From positions 62,001 through 126,000 of the forward strand of contig JBFHAT010000001.1 of assembly GCA_041586155.1 (NCBI GenBank): a DNA stretch of 64,000 bases, read 5' to 3'. The position numbers and the translations under genes are program-made. The notes below the pieces were generated by a model. That model ran no database searches and had not been told where the DNA came from. It saw only the letters and a list, made by a program, of their open reading frames with translations. Source of the DNA: JBFGJH01 sp041586155 (GTDB lineage: Bacteria; Actinomycetota; Acidimicrobiia; Spongiisociales; JAENVV01). Positions 23,737 through 32,450 of the stretch are shown piece after piece. Position 1 is the first letter of the stretch. Every line of letters starts with the position of its first letter.

Positions 23737-25173
23737 ATGCCGTCCATGCAGCATCTCGACCAGTTCTACATCAACGGCGCCTGGGTCCAGCCGACGTCGA
23801 GCGCCACCCTCGAAGTGATCAATCCCGCAACCGAGCAGCCGATCGCCACGATCGCCATGGGCGGCGCAGAGGACGTCGACGCGGCAGTCCGGGCCGCCAG
23901 AGCAGCGTTCGACGCGTTCTCTGCAACGACGCGCGAAGAACGGCTCGATCTCCTCGACGCGATCATGGCGGCGTATCGCGTTCGAGCAGACGACCTGGCC
24001 GACGCCGTGACCGCCGAGATGGGCGCGACCATGCGGTTTTCGACCAAGGCACAGGTTCCGTCCGGGTTGTCGCATTTCAAGGCGGTCCGGAAAGTGCTCG
24101 AATCGTACGAGTTCGAGAACCAAGTCGGCTCGACGCTCGTGGTCAAAGAACCGGTGGGGGTGTGTGCCCTCATCACACCGTGGAATTGGCCGCTCAACCA
24201 GATCGCAACGAAGGTCGCCCCGGCGTTGGCCGCAGGGTGCACCATGATCCTCAAACCGTCAGAGCTGGCTCCTCTGAACGCGATCATCTTCACGGAGATT
24301 CTCGACGCGGCCGGAGTGCCCGCCGGCGTCTTCAACCTGGTGAACGGCGACGGGCCGACCGTCGGGGTTGCCCTGTCATCGCATCCGGAGGTCGACATGG
24401 TGTCCTTCACGGGGTCGACGAGGGCAGGAGTGGAGGTGGCGCGCAACGCCGCACCGACGGTCAAGCGTGTTGCGCAGGAACTCGGCGGCAAGTCGGCCAA
24501 CATCGTCCTCGACGACGCCGACTTCGAGGAAGTCATCACTCGGGATGTGAAGGCGATGTGTCGCAACTCGGGTCAGTCGTGCAACGCCGGCACCCGCATC
24601 CTCGTCCCACACGACCGAATGGATGAGGCGGCTGAGATCGCCAAGAAGGCGGCCGAACAGGTCATCGTGGGTGACCCGCACGACGAGATCTCGCGCATCG
24701 GGCCGGTCGTGTCGGAGGCCCAGTACGACAAGATCCAAGGGCTGATCCAGGCGGGGCTCGACGAGGGTGCTCGTCTCGAGACAGGAGGCCTCGGGCGGCC
24801 CGAGGGTCTGGACAAGGGGTTCTTCATACAGCCGACCGTCTTCTCGCACGTCACCAATGACATGCGCATCGCCCGAGAAGAGATCTTCGGGCCGGTGGTG
24901 TCACTCATCGGGTACGAAGACGAAGCCGACGCCGTCCGGATCGCCAATGACAGCCCGTTCGGATTGTCCGGGTACGTGTCGTCGGCCGATCACGAACGTG
25001 CCAGACGGGTCGCTCGCCGGATCCGTACCGGCATGGTGCACGTGAATGGTGCGCACGGTGACGTCCATGCACCGTTCGGTGGCTACAAGCAGTCGGGCAA
25101 CGGGCGCGAATGGGGCGAAGTCGGGTTCGAGGAGTTCTTGGAGATCAAGTCGATCTTCGGCGCTGCCGTCTGA
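23737..25173 (+). CDS. Aldehyde dehydrogenase (NAD(P)+)
   Basis: Oxidises an aldehyde to the acid, 478 residues. Visible signatures are LITPWNWPLNQIATKVAPAL with the catalytic Asn, the cofactor loop FTGSTRAGVEVAR, the general base Glu in QELGGKSANIVLDD and the catalytic Cys in NSGQSCNAGTRI. A second ATG nine bases later (23746) is equally possible. The substrate cannot be read from sequence. It starts 25 bases after the anti-sigma gene, so it may belong to the same transcript. Confidence 0.93.
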   Translation: MPSMQHLDQFYINGAWVQPTSSATLEVINPATEQPIATIAMGGAEDVDAAVRAARAAFDAFSATTREERLDLLDAIMAAYRVRADDLADAVTAEMGATMRFSTKAQVPSGLSHFKAVRKVLESYEFENQVGSTLVVKEPVGVCALITPWNWPLNQIATKVAPALAAGCTMILKPSELAPLNAIIFTEILDAAGVPAGVFNLVNGDGPTVGVALSSHPEVDMVSFTGSTRAGVEVARNAAPTVKRVAQELGGKSANIVLDDADFEEVITRDVKAMCRNSGQSCNAGTRILVPHDRMDEAAEIAKKAAEQVIVGDPHDEISRIGPVVSEAQYDKIQGLIQAGLDEGARLETGGLGRPEGLDKGFFIQPTVFSHVTNDMRIAREEIFGPVVSLIGYEDEADAVRIANDSPFGLSGYVSSADHERARRVARRIRTGMVHVNGAHGDVHAPFGGYKQSGNGREWGEVGFEEFLEIKSIFGAAV

Positions 25174-25176
25174 GCG

Positions 25177-25569
25177 TCAGTCGATGAATCCCTCGGTGCG
25201 CTGCTGCTCGCGCACGTAGGCGATGACGGCATCGACCTCCTCGGCGCCGAGGCCGGGCACTGCCGGCATGTCGCCGAAGCCCCAGTGATGTTGGGGGCTG
25301 CCCACCGCAATCGCCCTCCGGAACGCTTCGTCAGCGTGATGGCCGGGCTCGTAGACGCGTGACAGAGGCGACGGACCTCGGTCGGTGCCCCGTAGGTCGT
25401 CTCCGTGACATGCTGCGCATGACCGGGCGTACACCTCCGCTCCGCTGGCGATCAGGCCAGGGTCGGCCTGGTCGGTTGCGACAGCGGACGGATGGGTGGC
25501 GCCGCCCGCACACGACGCCACCGCCATCCCTAGTCCCATGCACAACGTTGCGATTCGTCGGTTCGTCAA
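25177..25569 (-). CDS. Cytochrome c lipoprotein
   Basis: A 130-residue small class I cytochrome c outside the membrane. The N terminus ends in a lipobox-like sequence (MAVASC, Cys at about residue 20). The heme-binding motif is CAACH near residue 54 and the axial Met is probably in FGDMPAVPG. The C-terminal helix AEEVDAVIAYVREQQ is typical. The gene lies 36 bases after the CopB ATPase gene on the same strand, which suggests a shared transcript and a role in periplasmic copper or electron transfer. Confidence 0.9.
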   Translation of the reverse strand: MTNRRIATLCMGLGMAVASCAGGATHPSAVATDQADPGLIASGAEVYARSCAACHGDDLRGTDRGPSPLSRVYEPGHHADEAFRRAIAVGSPQHHWGFGDMPAVPGLGAEEVDAVIAYVREQQRTEGFID

Positions 25570-25605
25570 AGAGCCTCTCTCTTCCGACCGATCCAGAGCG
25601 TGAGC

Positions 25606-27708
25606 CTAGGCCGGAGCCGGATCCAAGTTCTTACGGCGCAGCAGCATCGCGTTGATCGCCACCACGACGGTGGACACGCTCATGAACAGCGCGCCAACCG
25701 CCGGCGACAGCAGGATCCCTGCCCCGGCGGCCACGCCGGCAGCGAGCGGGATCGCCACGACGTTGTAGCCGGTCGCCCAGGCCAGGTTCTCCAGCATCTT
25801 GCGGCGGGTTGCTCGGGCCAGGACAAGCGCCCGAACGACGTCGGAAGGATCATCCTCGACGAGGACGAGATCGGCGCTCTCGATGGCCACGTTCGTCCCG
25901 GCGCCGATGGCGACCCCGAGGTCGGCGGTGAGCAGCGCCGGCGCGTCGTTGATGCCGTCTCCAACGAACGCAGTAGGTCCCGACTGTTTCAACTCTGTAA
26001 CGATCGACGCCTTCTCCTGAGGGAGCACCCGAGCGTAGAAACGCTCGATCCCGAGGGTCTCTGCCACCGATCGGGCCACCGCTTGGGCGTCGCCGGTGAT
26101 CATCACCGGCTCCACGCCCAGGCTGCGAAGGCCACGGACCGTCTCCACGGCCGACTCACGAACCTTGTCGTCCAGCGCCACCACCGCCCTGCCGGCTCGA
26201 TCATCCATCAGCACCACCGCACTTGCCCCACGCTGATCCGCTCGTTCCAGCGCCTCGTGGAGAGACTCGTCGAGCGAAACCCGCAGCTCTTGTGTCCATT
26301 CAGGTCGCCCGATCCTCCAGCGTCGTCCATCGACGACGCCTTCGAGACCGTTGCCGGGAACGGCGGTCACTTCAGAGGCGGTGAGGTCGGTCCCCTCGGC
26401 CGCCTCGACGATGGCCGCAGCGAGAGGATGCTCCGAGGCGGTTTCGAGGGCGGCGGCAATGTCCAGAGCGGCCTCACGGTCGAGTCCAGAGGCCGTCACC
26501 TCTGACACCACGAACCTTCCCTCGGTCAGCGTACCGGTCTTGTCGAATGCGACGTATTGGATGTCGCGGCCCCTCTCGAATGCTTCGCGGTTGCGCACCA
26601 GAATCCCGTTGCGTGCCGACATGGAGGTGGCATTCATGTTGACCAGAGGAATCGCCAGGCCCAGCGCGTGAGGGCAGGCGATCACCAGGACGGTGACGGC
26701 TCGTGCGACGGCGAACGTGATACCCGATGTCCCAATCATCAGCCAGATGATCAGGGTTGGAAGGGAAACTCCGAGCGCGACGAAGGTCAGCCACATCGCC
26801 GCCTTGTCGGCCAGCACCTGGTACCGGCTGCGCGACGCCTGTGCTTCCTCCACCAATCGCATGATCTGGCTGAGGGTGGTCTCGTCGCCGGTGCGGATGA
26901 CCTCTGCCGTCAATGCCCCTTCGCCGTTGACCGCGCCTGCTACGACCTCGTCGCCCGCTTGCTTGCTGACCGGCTTCGACTCGCCCGTCAGGAATGCCTC
27001 GTTCATGGAGGAGGCTCCCTCGACGATTTTTGCGTCGACCGGCACCTGCTCGCCGGGCCGGATGAGGATTCGGTCGCCTACCTCCAGCCTGTCGACTGCG
27101 ACATCCACGATCGTGCCGTCCCGTTGCACGACGTGTGCGATCGAGGGCACCATGGCTGCCAAATCGTCGAGCGCCCTGCTTGCAGACTGAACGGACCGCA
27201 TCTCGATCCAGTGGCCGAGCAGCATCACGTCGAGCAGCGTGGCCAGCTCCCAGAAAAACGGCATGCCGTCGAGCCCGAGCGCCACCGCCATGCTGTAGAT
27301 GTAGGCGACGCCGATGGCGATCGATATGAGCGTCATCATCCCCGGTTGGCGATCCCGCAACTCCGCCAAGCCGCCTCGGAGGAACACCAAGCCGGCATAG
27401 AGGAACAGGAAGGTGGAGAGCACCGGGTTCACCCATTCGACGAATGGAAAGTCGATCGCCTGGTATCCGAACCATTCTTGGAACTGTTCAGAGAAATACA
27501 GGATGGGGATGGTGAGGATCAGGCTGACCCACAGCCGGTCCCGGAACATCTCCGGGCTGTGGCCCTCGTGCTTGTCGTGGGCGCCGTGGCCACTCGCGTG
27601 CGCCCCGCCGGGGGCCGAGGCTGGCGGCGGATGACCCGGTCCGTGGGACGAATGATCCATGGTTCCCGTGTCCGGCCCGCTTTGCGGGTGGTGATCCTGC
27701 ATCGTCAT
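25606..27708 (-). CDS. copB: CopB-type copper-translocating P-type ATPase
   Basis: Heavy-metal exporting P1B-3 ATPase of 700 residues. It has no CxxC metal-binding domain; residues 1-50 are rich in His and Met instead. Key motifs are TGES (241-244), the membrane CPH (345-347, the CopB signature) and DKTGTLT with phospho-acceptor Asp389, then GDGINDAPALL. The divergent MerR gene and the operator between them show how it is controlled. Expected substrate: copper, from the CPH class. Confidence 0.94.
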   Translation of the reverse strand: MTMQDHHPQSGPDTGTMDHSSHGPGHPPPASAPGGAHASGHGAHDKHEGHSPEMFRDRLWVSLILTIPILYFSEQFQEWFGYQAIDFPFVEWVNPVLSTFLFLYAGLVFLRGGLAELRDRQPGMMTLISIAIGVAYIYSMAVALGLDGMPFFWELATLLDVMLLGHWIEMRSVQSASRALDDLAAMVPSIAHVVQRDGTIVDVAVDRLEVGDRILIRPGEQVPVDAKIVEGASSMNEAFLTGESKPVSKQAGDEVVAGAVNGEGALTAEVIRTGDETTLSQIMRLVEEAQASRSRYQVLADKAAMWLTFVALGVSLPTLIIWLMIGTSGITFAVARAVTVLVIACPHALGLAIPLVNMNATSMSARNGILVRNREAFERGRDIQYVAFDKTGTLTEGRFVVSEVTASGLDREAALDIAAALETASEHPLAAAIVEAAEGTDLTASEVTAVPGNGLEGVVDGRRWRIGRPEWTQELRVSLDESLHEALERADQRGASAVVLMDDRAGRAVVALDDKVRESAVETVRGLRSLGVEPVMITGDAQAVARSVAETLGIERFYARVLPQEKASIVTELKQSGPTAFVGDGINDAPALLTADLGVAIGAGTNVAIESADLVLVEDDPSDVVRALVLARATRRKMLENLAWATGYNVVAIPLAAGVAAGAGILLSPAVGALFMSVSTVVVAINAMLLRRKNLDPAPA

Positions 27709-27794
27709 GAGTATGCCCTCTCTCGTGAGGAGGTACCGGTGGGATACCCGTTCCCGGAGATCTCAACCTGTACCCCGTCCGACTTTTCACCGTC

Positions 27795-27834
27795 CTTGTA
27801 CACCTTCCAGTTGACTGGAAGGTCAAGTGATAAT
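27795..27834. promoter_or_regulatory. MerR-type operator and divergent promoters
   Basis: The perfect palindrome ACCTTCCAG-TTGA-CTGGAAGGT at 27802-27823 closely resembles CueR/copA operators. On the minus strand TTGACC (27826-27821) and GTACAA (27801-27796) are 19 bases apart, the stretched spacing MerR activators act on, and would drive copB. On the plus strand GATAAT (27829-27834) lies eight bases before the merR ATG, so the regulator message is probably leaderless. Confidence 0.8.
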
Positions 27835-27842
27835 CTGGTGGG

Positions 27843-28244
27843 ATGAGAATCGGAGATCTGGCCGCGAAGAGCAGCGTGTCCACCAAGACGATCAGGTACT
27901 ACGAGGACCTCGGGCTTCTGGCCGAGCCCGAGCGGGAGCCGAATGGCTACCGGACCTATTCCGATGGCGCCGCCAGCCGGCTCGAGTTCATCCGTGACGC
28001 GCAGGCGTCGGGTCTGAGCCTGGCCGAGATCGGCTCGATCCTGGACATGCGCGAGGAGGGCGAATCGACTTGTGAGCACGTCACTACGCTCTTGGAGACG
28101 CACATCTCCGACCTCGACGACCGCATCCGTCACCTGTCCGAGATGCGAGCCCAGCTCGCTGGCCTGACCATACGCGCCCGACGACTCGACCCCGCCGACT
28201 GCACCGACCCCGACCGATGCCAGACGATCGCCCGGCACTCTTGA
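27843..28244 (+). CDS. MerR-family metal-responsive regulator
   Basis: A 133-residue regulator divergent from copB. The N-terminal winged helix MRIGDLAAKSSVSTKTIRYY is typical, followed by the dimerisation helix. Cysteines at the end of that helix and in the tail (ESTCEHV, then ADCTDPDRC) provide a metal site; the second pair has the Cys-x7-Cys-like spacing of CueR-type proteins. The likely signal is copper(I), from the neighbouring CopB. Confidence 0.92.
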   Translation: MRIGDLAAKSSVSTKTIRYYEDLGLLAEPEREPNGYRTYSDGAASRLEFIRDAQASGLSLAEIGSILDMREEGESTCEHVTTLLETHISDLDDRIRHLSEMRAQLAGLTIRARRLDPADCTDPDRCQTIARHS

Positions 28245-28248
28245 CGCA

Positions 28249-28274
28249 ATCGGGGCCCCCGAAGGGGCCCCGAT
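28249..28274. terminator. Bidirectional terminator hairpin
   Basis: ATCGGGGCCCC and its exact complement form an 11-bp stem with a CGAA loop, between the convergent merR and LVIVD genes. The stem is very GC-rich with AATT-type flanks, so it can act on both strands. Confidence 0.75.
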
Positions 28275-28277
28275 CAA

Positions 28278-28293
28278 TTCCGCTTCAGCGGAA
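28278..28293 (-). terminator. Second hairpin after the LVIVD gene
   Basis: TTCCGCT and AGCGGAA are inverted around two bases, directly after the LVIVD stop. Together with the stronger hairpin next to it, it probably forms the end of that transcript. Confidence 0.4.
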
Positions 28294-28295
28294 AA

Positions 28296-29621
28296 TCAGT
28301 CGATGGTGAACATCTGGGTTTGCGGGTTGAGATGGTCGAGCTTGAGCGCTCCGGCCGTCTGCTTCCCACTGAAACGGAAGACGTTCAGCCCTTCGGTGAT
28401 GTTGGTCTCGTAGATGAAGTTGTTGTACCAGTACGAGGACCACGCTCCGCCGATCTCACATCCGAGTCCGCCGCAGAACGGACCACCCGGAGGCGGAATC
28501 GGGGGCGGATCGGTGTAGGCCAGCTCGACCGGGTTCGACCGGTCGGTGAAGTCCACCACGCTGGTACCGGACTGGTAACTGCCCTGCACCAACACGTCGC
28601 GCCCGTTCGTGAGCGGGACGACGTTCAGGTTGTGCACGGTGCAGTTCTCGATGTCGGACTGTGGCCGTGGCATGACCCATGTGCCTTCGAGCGAGGCCGG
28701 CACCGTAGTGATGTCGTAGAAATACAACGACTTGTCGGAGTCGGGATTGATCGCCTGACAGTTGGCGAAGACTCCGCCACCCGGCTCGTGACCGAAGATC
28801 ATGGTCTCGCCGTCCCACGTGAACGCAGCCGTGTGGCCGATGCCCACATCCGGCACGACGACCGAGTCGAGCATGACCGGGTTCTCGAGATCCGAGATGT
28901 CGAACGTGCTGAAACCGTTGCCACCCGAGCAGGCCGCCAGATTGGCGTCGCCCAGGATCACACCGATGTCATGGCAGGCTCGACCGGCGTTGATCGTCTT
29001 CAGATACGCCGCCCCCGCTGGATTGTCCAACGGCACGCTGACGATCTCGAAGTTCTGACATCCGCTCCCGGAGTTGTAGATCAGCAGCTGGTTGTTGGCC
29101 GGATCCGGGATACCGGTGGCGGTATGGGAACCACAGCCCCCGACCGCCGCTGCACTCAGGTCGACCGAGCTCACCAGCACCGGATCGTTCAGGTTGGAGA
29201 TGTCGAAGACGTGCAGGCCCTCGAATCCCATCGCTACCGGCGACCCATCACAAGTCGCAGTTGAACCGGCCGGGCTGTTCCAGGAACGAACCAGGATGTT
29301 GTCCCACACGACGACGTCACCCTGGTTGCCTGTACACGACGTGAATGACACGTGCTTGGGGTTCCCCGGCGCCGAGATGTCGCGAATGTTGAATCCCAGC
29401 CACGAGCCCTGGAAGGCGTACTTCCCCCAGAAGGCGATGTCGGTGTGGATGTTGCCTCCGCCGACACCGGTCAGCAGGCTGGCCGGCTCCTCGATGTGGC
29501 CCATCTTGTGCAGGTTCTTGGTGATGGGATCCTCCTCGTGACCGGCTCCCGCCGGCAAGGCAGTCATCAGCAAGGCGATGGCTGCCACGATCACGAAGAG
29601 CCTCCTGGGGCTCGAGCGCAT
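28296..29621 (-). CDS. Secreted LVIVD-repeat (beta-propeller-like) protein
   Basis: A 441-residue exported protein. A signal peptide spans residues about 1-26 (LFVIVAAIALLMTALPAGA). The mature part has repeated modules of the type GLHVFDISNLNDPVLV, STFDISDLENPVML and SVVDFTDRSNPVEL, which are LVIVD repeats and predict a beta-propeller. Several cysteines could form disulfides. The ATG has AAGGAGG five bases upstream. LVIVD proteins have no common biochemical role. It is divergent from the cupredoxin gene. Confidence 0.88.
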   Translation of the reverse strand: MRSSPRRLFVIVAAIALLMTALPAGAGHEEDPITKNLHKMGHIEEPASLLTGVGGGNIHTDIAFWGKYAFQGSWLGFNIRDISAPGNPKHVSFTSCTGNQGDVVVWDNILVRSWNSPAGSTATCDGSPVAMGFEGLHVFDISNLNDPVLVSSVDLSAAAVGGCGSHTATGIPDPANNQLLIYNSGSGCQNFEIVSVPLDNPAGAAYLKTINAGRACHDIGVILGDANLAACSGGNGFSTFDISDLENPVMLDSVVVPDVGIGHTAAFTWDGETMIFGHEPGGGVFANCQAINPDSDKSLYFYDITTVPASLEGTWVMPRPQSDIENCTVHNLNVVPLTNGRDVLVQGSYQSGTSVVDFTDRSNPVELAYTDPPPIPPPGGPFCGGLGCEIGGAWSSYWYNNFIYETNITEGLNVFRFSGKQTAGALKLDHLNPQTQMFTID

Positions 29622-29786
29622 GTATTCCTCCTTGGTCGCTACCGGGGATGCGACGACCACCTTCCGCGCGCAAACTATGGCTCGCGTTAGAGGATGGCTA
29701 CGAAGCCCCCGTCCCATTCATGGAAACCTACTCAACGCGTTCGCGCCGTGACGGAAAAAGTTTCGCGGCGTCGGGCAGATCGCCTG

Positions 29787-29805
29787 GAACCCGTGTGGTG
29801 GGTTC
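29787..29805. promoter_or_regulatory. Inverted repeat upstream of the cupredoxin gene
   Basis: GAACCC and GGGTTC are arranged as an inverted repeat with a 7-base gap in the 217-base divergent region between the LVIVD and cupredoxin genes. It may be an operator; no regulator can be named. Confidence 0.3.
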
Positions 29806-29838
29806 GGTGTACCGGGTGCATCCCCTACCGAGGAGACA

Positions 29839-30423
29839 ATGATGACCCGTACGTCGATCCTGCTGGCTTTTGTTGCGCTCGTCGTGACCATCGTGCCGGC
29901 CAGCGCAGGTGCCGGCGGTGGAGCGATTTGTCGCCAGACGATCACCGACGGAGAGCCGCTAGCCGTCTCCATGGAGCAGAGCTGCTTCGGGCCTGAGGTC
30001 ACCACCGTCGCAGTCGGCGACACCGTCTCGTTCGTCAACAACGACCCGTACCCCCACACCGTCACCGGAGCCGGGCTGGCCTGGGGCTCGGTCGACATGC
30101 TGCAAGCCCAAGAGTCCACCGAGGTGACCTTCGACACCCCAGGGGTCTTCCCGTACATGTGCATCCTCCACGCCGGCATGGCCGGAGTGGTCGTGGTCGA
30201 AGATGCCGCCGACGGCGACGCACTGGTCGTGCCTCCGGCTGCATCCGAGCCGGAACCTGGTTCCTTGACACCGGCGGACGTAGAGCCGGCTGGCCTCACG
30301 AGTTCCGCCATGTTCAGCGTTGCAGCCGCAGGGCTCGCGCTGGCAGGGGCAGCAGGCATCGCAGCCGTCGCCGTTCTGCGTCGCCGGTCACCGGGCGGAC
30401 ACACCGCCTTCCGAGCGCACTAG
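29839..30423 (+). CDS. Membrane-anchored cupredoxin (plastocyanin-like)
   Basis: A 194-residue exported type 1 copper protein. A signal peptide covers residues about 1-24. The copper ligands are His in DPYPHTVTG, Cys and His in YMCILHAGM and the following Met. A Pro-rich linker leads to a C-terminal membrane helix (AAAGLALAGAAGIAAVAVL) and a short basic tail, so the domain sits on the outer face of the membrane. GAGGAG precedes two adjacent ATG codons; the second (29842) is better spaced. It may pass electrons or copper. Confidence 0.9.
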   Translation: MMTRTSILLAFVALVVTIVPASAGAGGGAICRQTITDGEPLAVSMEQSCFGPEVTTVAVGDTVSFVNNDPYPHTVTGAGLAWGSVDMLQAQESTEVTFDTPGVFPYMCILHAGMAGVVVVEDAADGDALVVPPAASEPEPGSLTPADVEPAGLTSSAMFSVAAAGLALAGAAGIAAVAVLRRRSPGGHTAFRAH

Positions 30424-30427
30424 TCGG

Positions 30428-30453
30428 GGAACGATGACCGAGGCGGCTGGTTT
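30428..30453 (+). promoter_or_regulatory. Possible ECF-type promoter for the TIGR02587/TIGR02588 pair
   Basis: GGAAC and GTTT are separated by 17 bases, the shape of many ECF sigma promoters, about 55 bases before the TTG start of the membrane protein. Short GGAAC-like matches are frequent in GC-rich DNA, so this is weak. Confidence 0.25.
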
Positions 30454-30505
30454 GTCCCTCATCGACCACGGGTAGGTGCTCGAGGCGTATCCAGCAGGAG
30501 ACACC

Positions 30506-31375
30506 TTGAGCACGCCCGTGTTCGCCGTGTCACCACCCGATCTCATGGTGGGTGACGAAGAAGATCAGCAGAAACTGTGGGTCGTAGAGGCTCGCGACCT
30601 CGCCCGTGGGTTCTGCGGCGCGTTGTTTCTCGCTCTCCCCCTTCTCTACACCCTGGAGATGTGGGAACGAGCACGGCTCATCCCGACGTGGGACCTGGCA
30701 CTCATCATGATCTTGGCCTACTTCGGCAACGTCGGATTCGCCCTTTTCAACGGATTCAAGAACAAGCTCGGTCGTAAGGCGGCGTGGTTCGATGCGCTGA
30801 CGGCCATGGGAATCGGTGTCGTCGCCAGCGCCCTCACGCTCACCCTCATCAACCGTCTCAACGCCGGCATTCCCGCCGAAACGATGGTCAAGCTGGTGCT
30901 CCTCGAGACCGTGCCGACCAGCTTCGGGGCAAGCCTGGCAATCAACCAACTGGGTGGGAACGGCCGCCGCAAGATCGAACAGCTCTACTCGGCGGACTTC
31001 AAAAAGATCGTGGCGACAAGCCTGGGGGCCTTGATGTTCAGTTTCAACATCGCACCCACGGTCGAAACGCAGATCATCGGCAACAGCCTCACCTGGTGGC
31101 ACACATTGGCCATCGTTGCCTTCTCGGTCGCAGTGTCGGCGCTGATGGTGTTCTTCGCCGGATTCGTCCAACGAGGCGACGACTCGGGCGTGCTTCGCAC
31201 CGAATGGGTGGAGACATTCTTCTCGTATTTGGTCTCCCTCTTGGTGAGCGCACTGCTGCTGTGGATGTTCGGATTCATCGACTTCGACACCCCTCTACAA
31301 GTCGCGGTGCCTTGGGTCGTCACGATGGGATATGCCACCACGCTCGCCGGCGCCGCCGGAAGGCTGATCATATGA
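30506..31375 (+). CDS. TIGR02587-family integral membrane protein
   Basis: A 289-residue membrane protein with about seven hydrophobic segments (for example GALFLALPLLYTLEMW, ILAYFGNVGFALFNGF, VVTMGYATTLAGAAG), fitting the TIGR02587 family, which is known only as the partner of TIGR02588. The TTG start is chosen because AGGAG lies exactly five bases upstream; a GTG at 30476 in the same frame lacks a ribosome-binding site. The next gene overlaps its stop (ATGA). Function unknown. Confidence 0.8.
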   Translation: MSTPVFAVSPPDLMVGDEEDQQKLWVVEARDLARGFCGALFLALPLLYTLEMWERARLIPTWDLALIMILAYFGNVGFALFNGFKNKLGRKAAWFDALTAMGIGVVASALTLTLINRLNAGIPAETMVKLVLLETVPTSFGASLAINQLGGNGRRKIEQLYSADFKKIVATSLGALMFSFNIAPTVETQIIGNSLTWWHTLAIVAFSVAVSALMVFFAGFVQRGDDSGVLRTEWVETFFSYLVSLLVSALLLWMFGFIDFDTPLQVAVPWVVTMGYATTLAGAAGRLII

Positions 31376-31806
31376 GCGACGCCAAGCAAGACCTCGACCC
31401 CGCCGAAGAATCCACGACCGCGCAGGATCCGCCACCTACCTGGCTCGAATGGTCGGCCCGAGCGGTCAGTGCGGTACTCATCGTCGGGCTCATCGGCTAC
31501 CTGGTCCAGGCCGGGCTGGGCGCCAGCGACCCCGCGGAGTTCGGGTTCAACGTTGTTCAACGAGACGTGAGGCAAGCCGGCGGACACTGGGTGCTGCCTG
31601 TCGAGATCGCCAACCAGGGCGACGTGAGCGTGGCCGACCTCGCAGTCACCGTCGAGCTGATGGACGGCGACGCGGTCGTCACGAGCGAAGCTGTGACCGT
31701 GCCGCTCCTCGGACGCGGCGCCTCGGCCAACGTGGAGTTCTGGCTGGGCGCGGACCCGTCGCGGCACGAAGTCCGATTCGAGGTCGGCAGCTATCTCGTG
31801 CCGTGA
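31372..31806 (+). CDS. TIGR02588-family protein
   Basis: A 144-residue protein with an acidic cytoplasmic N terminus, one membrane helix at about residues 29-51 and an extracytoplasmic beta domain (WVLPVEIANQGDVSVADLAV, then ANVEFWLGADPSRHEVRFEV). The family occurs in two-gene operons with TIGR02587, and here the two overlap by 4 bases. Function unknown; the pair probably forms a membrane complex. Confidence 0.8.
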   Translation: MSDAKQDLDPAEESTTAQDPPPTWLEWSARAVSAVLIVGLIGYLVQAGLGASDPAEFGFNVVQRDVRQAGGHWVLPVEIANQGDVSVADLAVTVELMDGDAVVTSEAVTVPLLGRGASANVEFWLGADPSRHEVRFEVGSYLVP

Positions 31807-31867
31807 CGTTTCGCGCAACGATCACCAGGGTATGCGTGAGCGTCAGTTCGGACCCAGGAGGAAGATC

Positions 31868-32440
31868 ATGGACGCCATCGCAGTGCTCAAGGCCGACCAC
31901 GACAAGGCTCGCGACCTATTCATGCAGTTCCGCGCGGCCGCCAAGGAGGACGACGCCACCAAGCTCGCAGACGTGACCGCGCAGATCTTCGACGAGCTCG
32001 AGACGCACACGACAATCGAGGAGCGGGTGTTCTACCCGGCGATCGCCGAGGCCGGCGGTGCCGAACTGTCCGATCTGACCGCCGAAAGCCACGAAGAGCA
32101 CCACGTCGTCGACGTACTCATGGCCGAGGTGAAGGAACTCGCTCCCACCGATGAGGCGTACGTGCCGAAAATGACGGTTCTCATCGAGAACGTCGAGCAC
32201 CACGCGAAGGAGGAAGAGTCGGAGATGTTCCCGCAGGTGCGTAATCTGTTCAGTCAGGAGAAGCTCGACGAGCTCGGCGCCGAGCTGGAACGCGAGAAGC
32301 ACGTAGTGAAGGTCGAGCGGATGTCGGTCGACGAACTCCGAACCGCGGCGGCGCAGCTCGAGATCGACGGGCGCTCCGACATGAACCGCAGCGAGCTGGC
32401 ATCGGCGGTGCTCGGCACGATGACGGGCGGAGCGAGCTGA
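31868..32440 (+). CDS. Hemerythrin domain protein with C-terminal Rho-N-like domain
   Basis: A 190-residue protein. Residues about 1-130 form a hemerythrin-type four-helix domain with candidate di-iron ligands His11, His47, Glu51, His75, His79, His111/112 and Glu116. Residues about 152-183 (MSVDELRTAAAQLEIDGRSD then MNRSELASAV) resemble the Rho N-terminal nucleic-acid-binding fold. The ATG has AGGAGG six bases upstream. Hemerythrin domains bind oxygen, NO or iron; the tail suggests nucleic-acid contact, which is inference. Confidence 0.88.
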   Translation: MDAIAVLKADHDKARDLFMQFRAAAKEDDATKLADVTAQIFDELETHTTIEERVFYPAIAEAGGAELSDLTAESHEEHHVVDVLMAEVKELAPTDEAYVPKMTVLIENVEHHAKEEESEMFPQVRNLFSQEKLDELGAELEREKHVVKVERMSVDELRTAAAQLEIDGRSDMNRSELASAVLGTMTGGAS

Positions 32441-32450
32441 GCCCGCTCCG

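Noticed and set aside
26557..27846. 429-codon plus-strand frame opposite copB
   Set aside because: It covers the copB gene and the MerR operator and has no recognisable domain.
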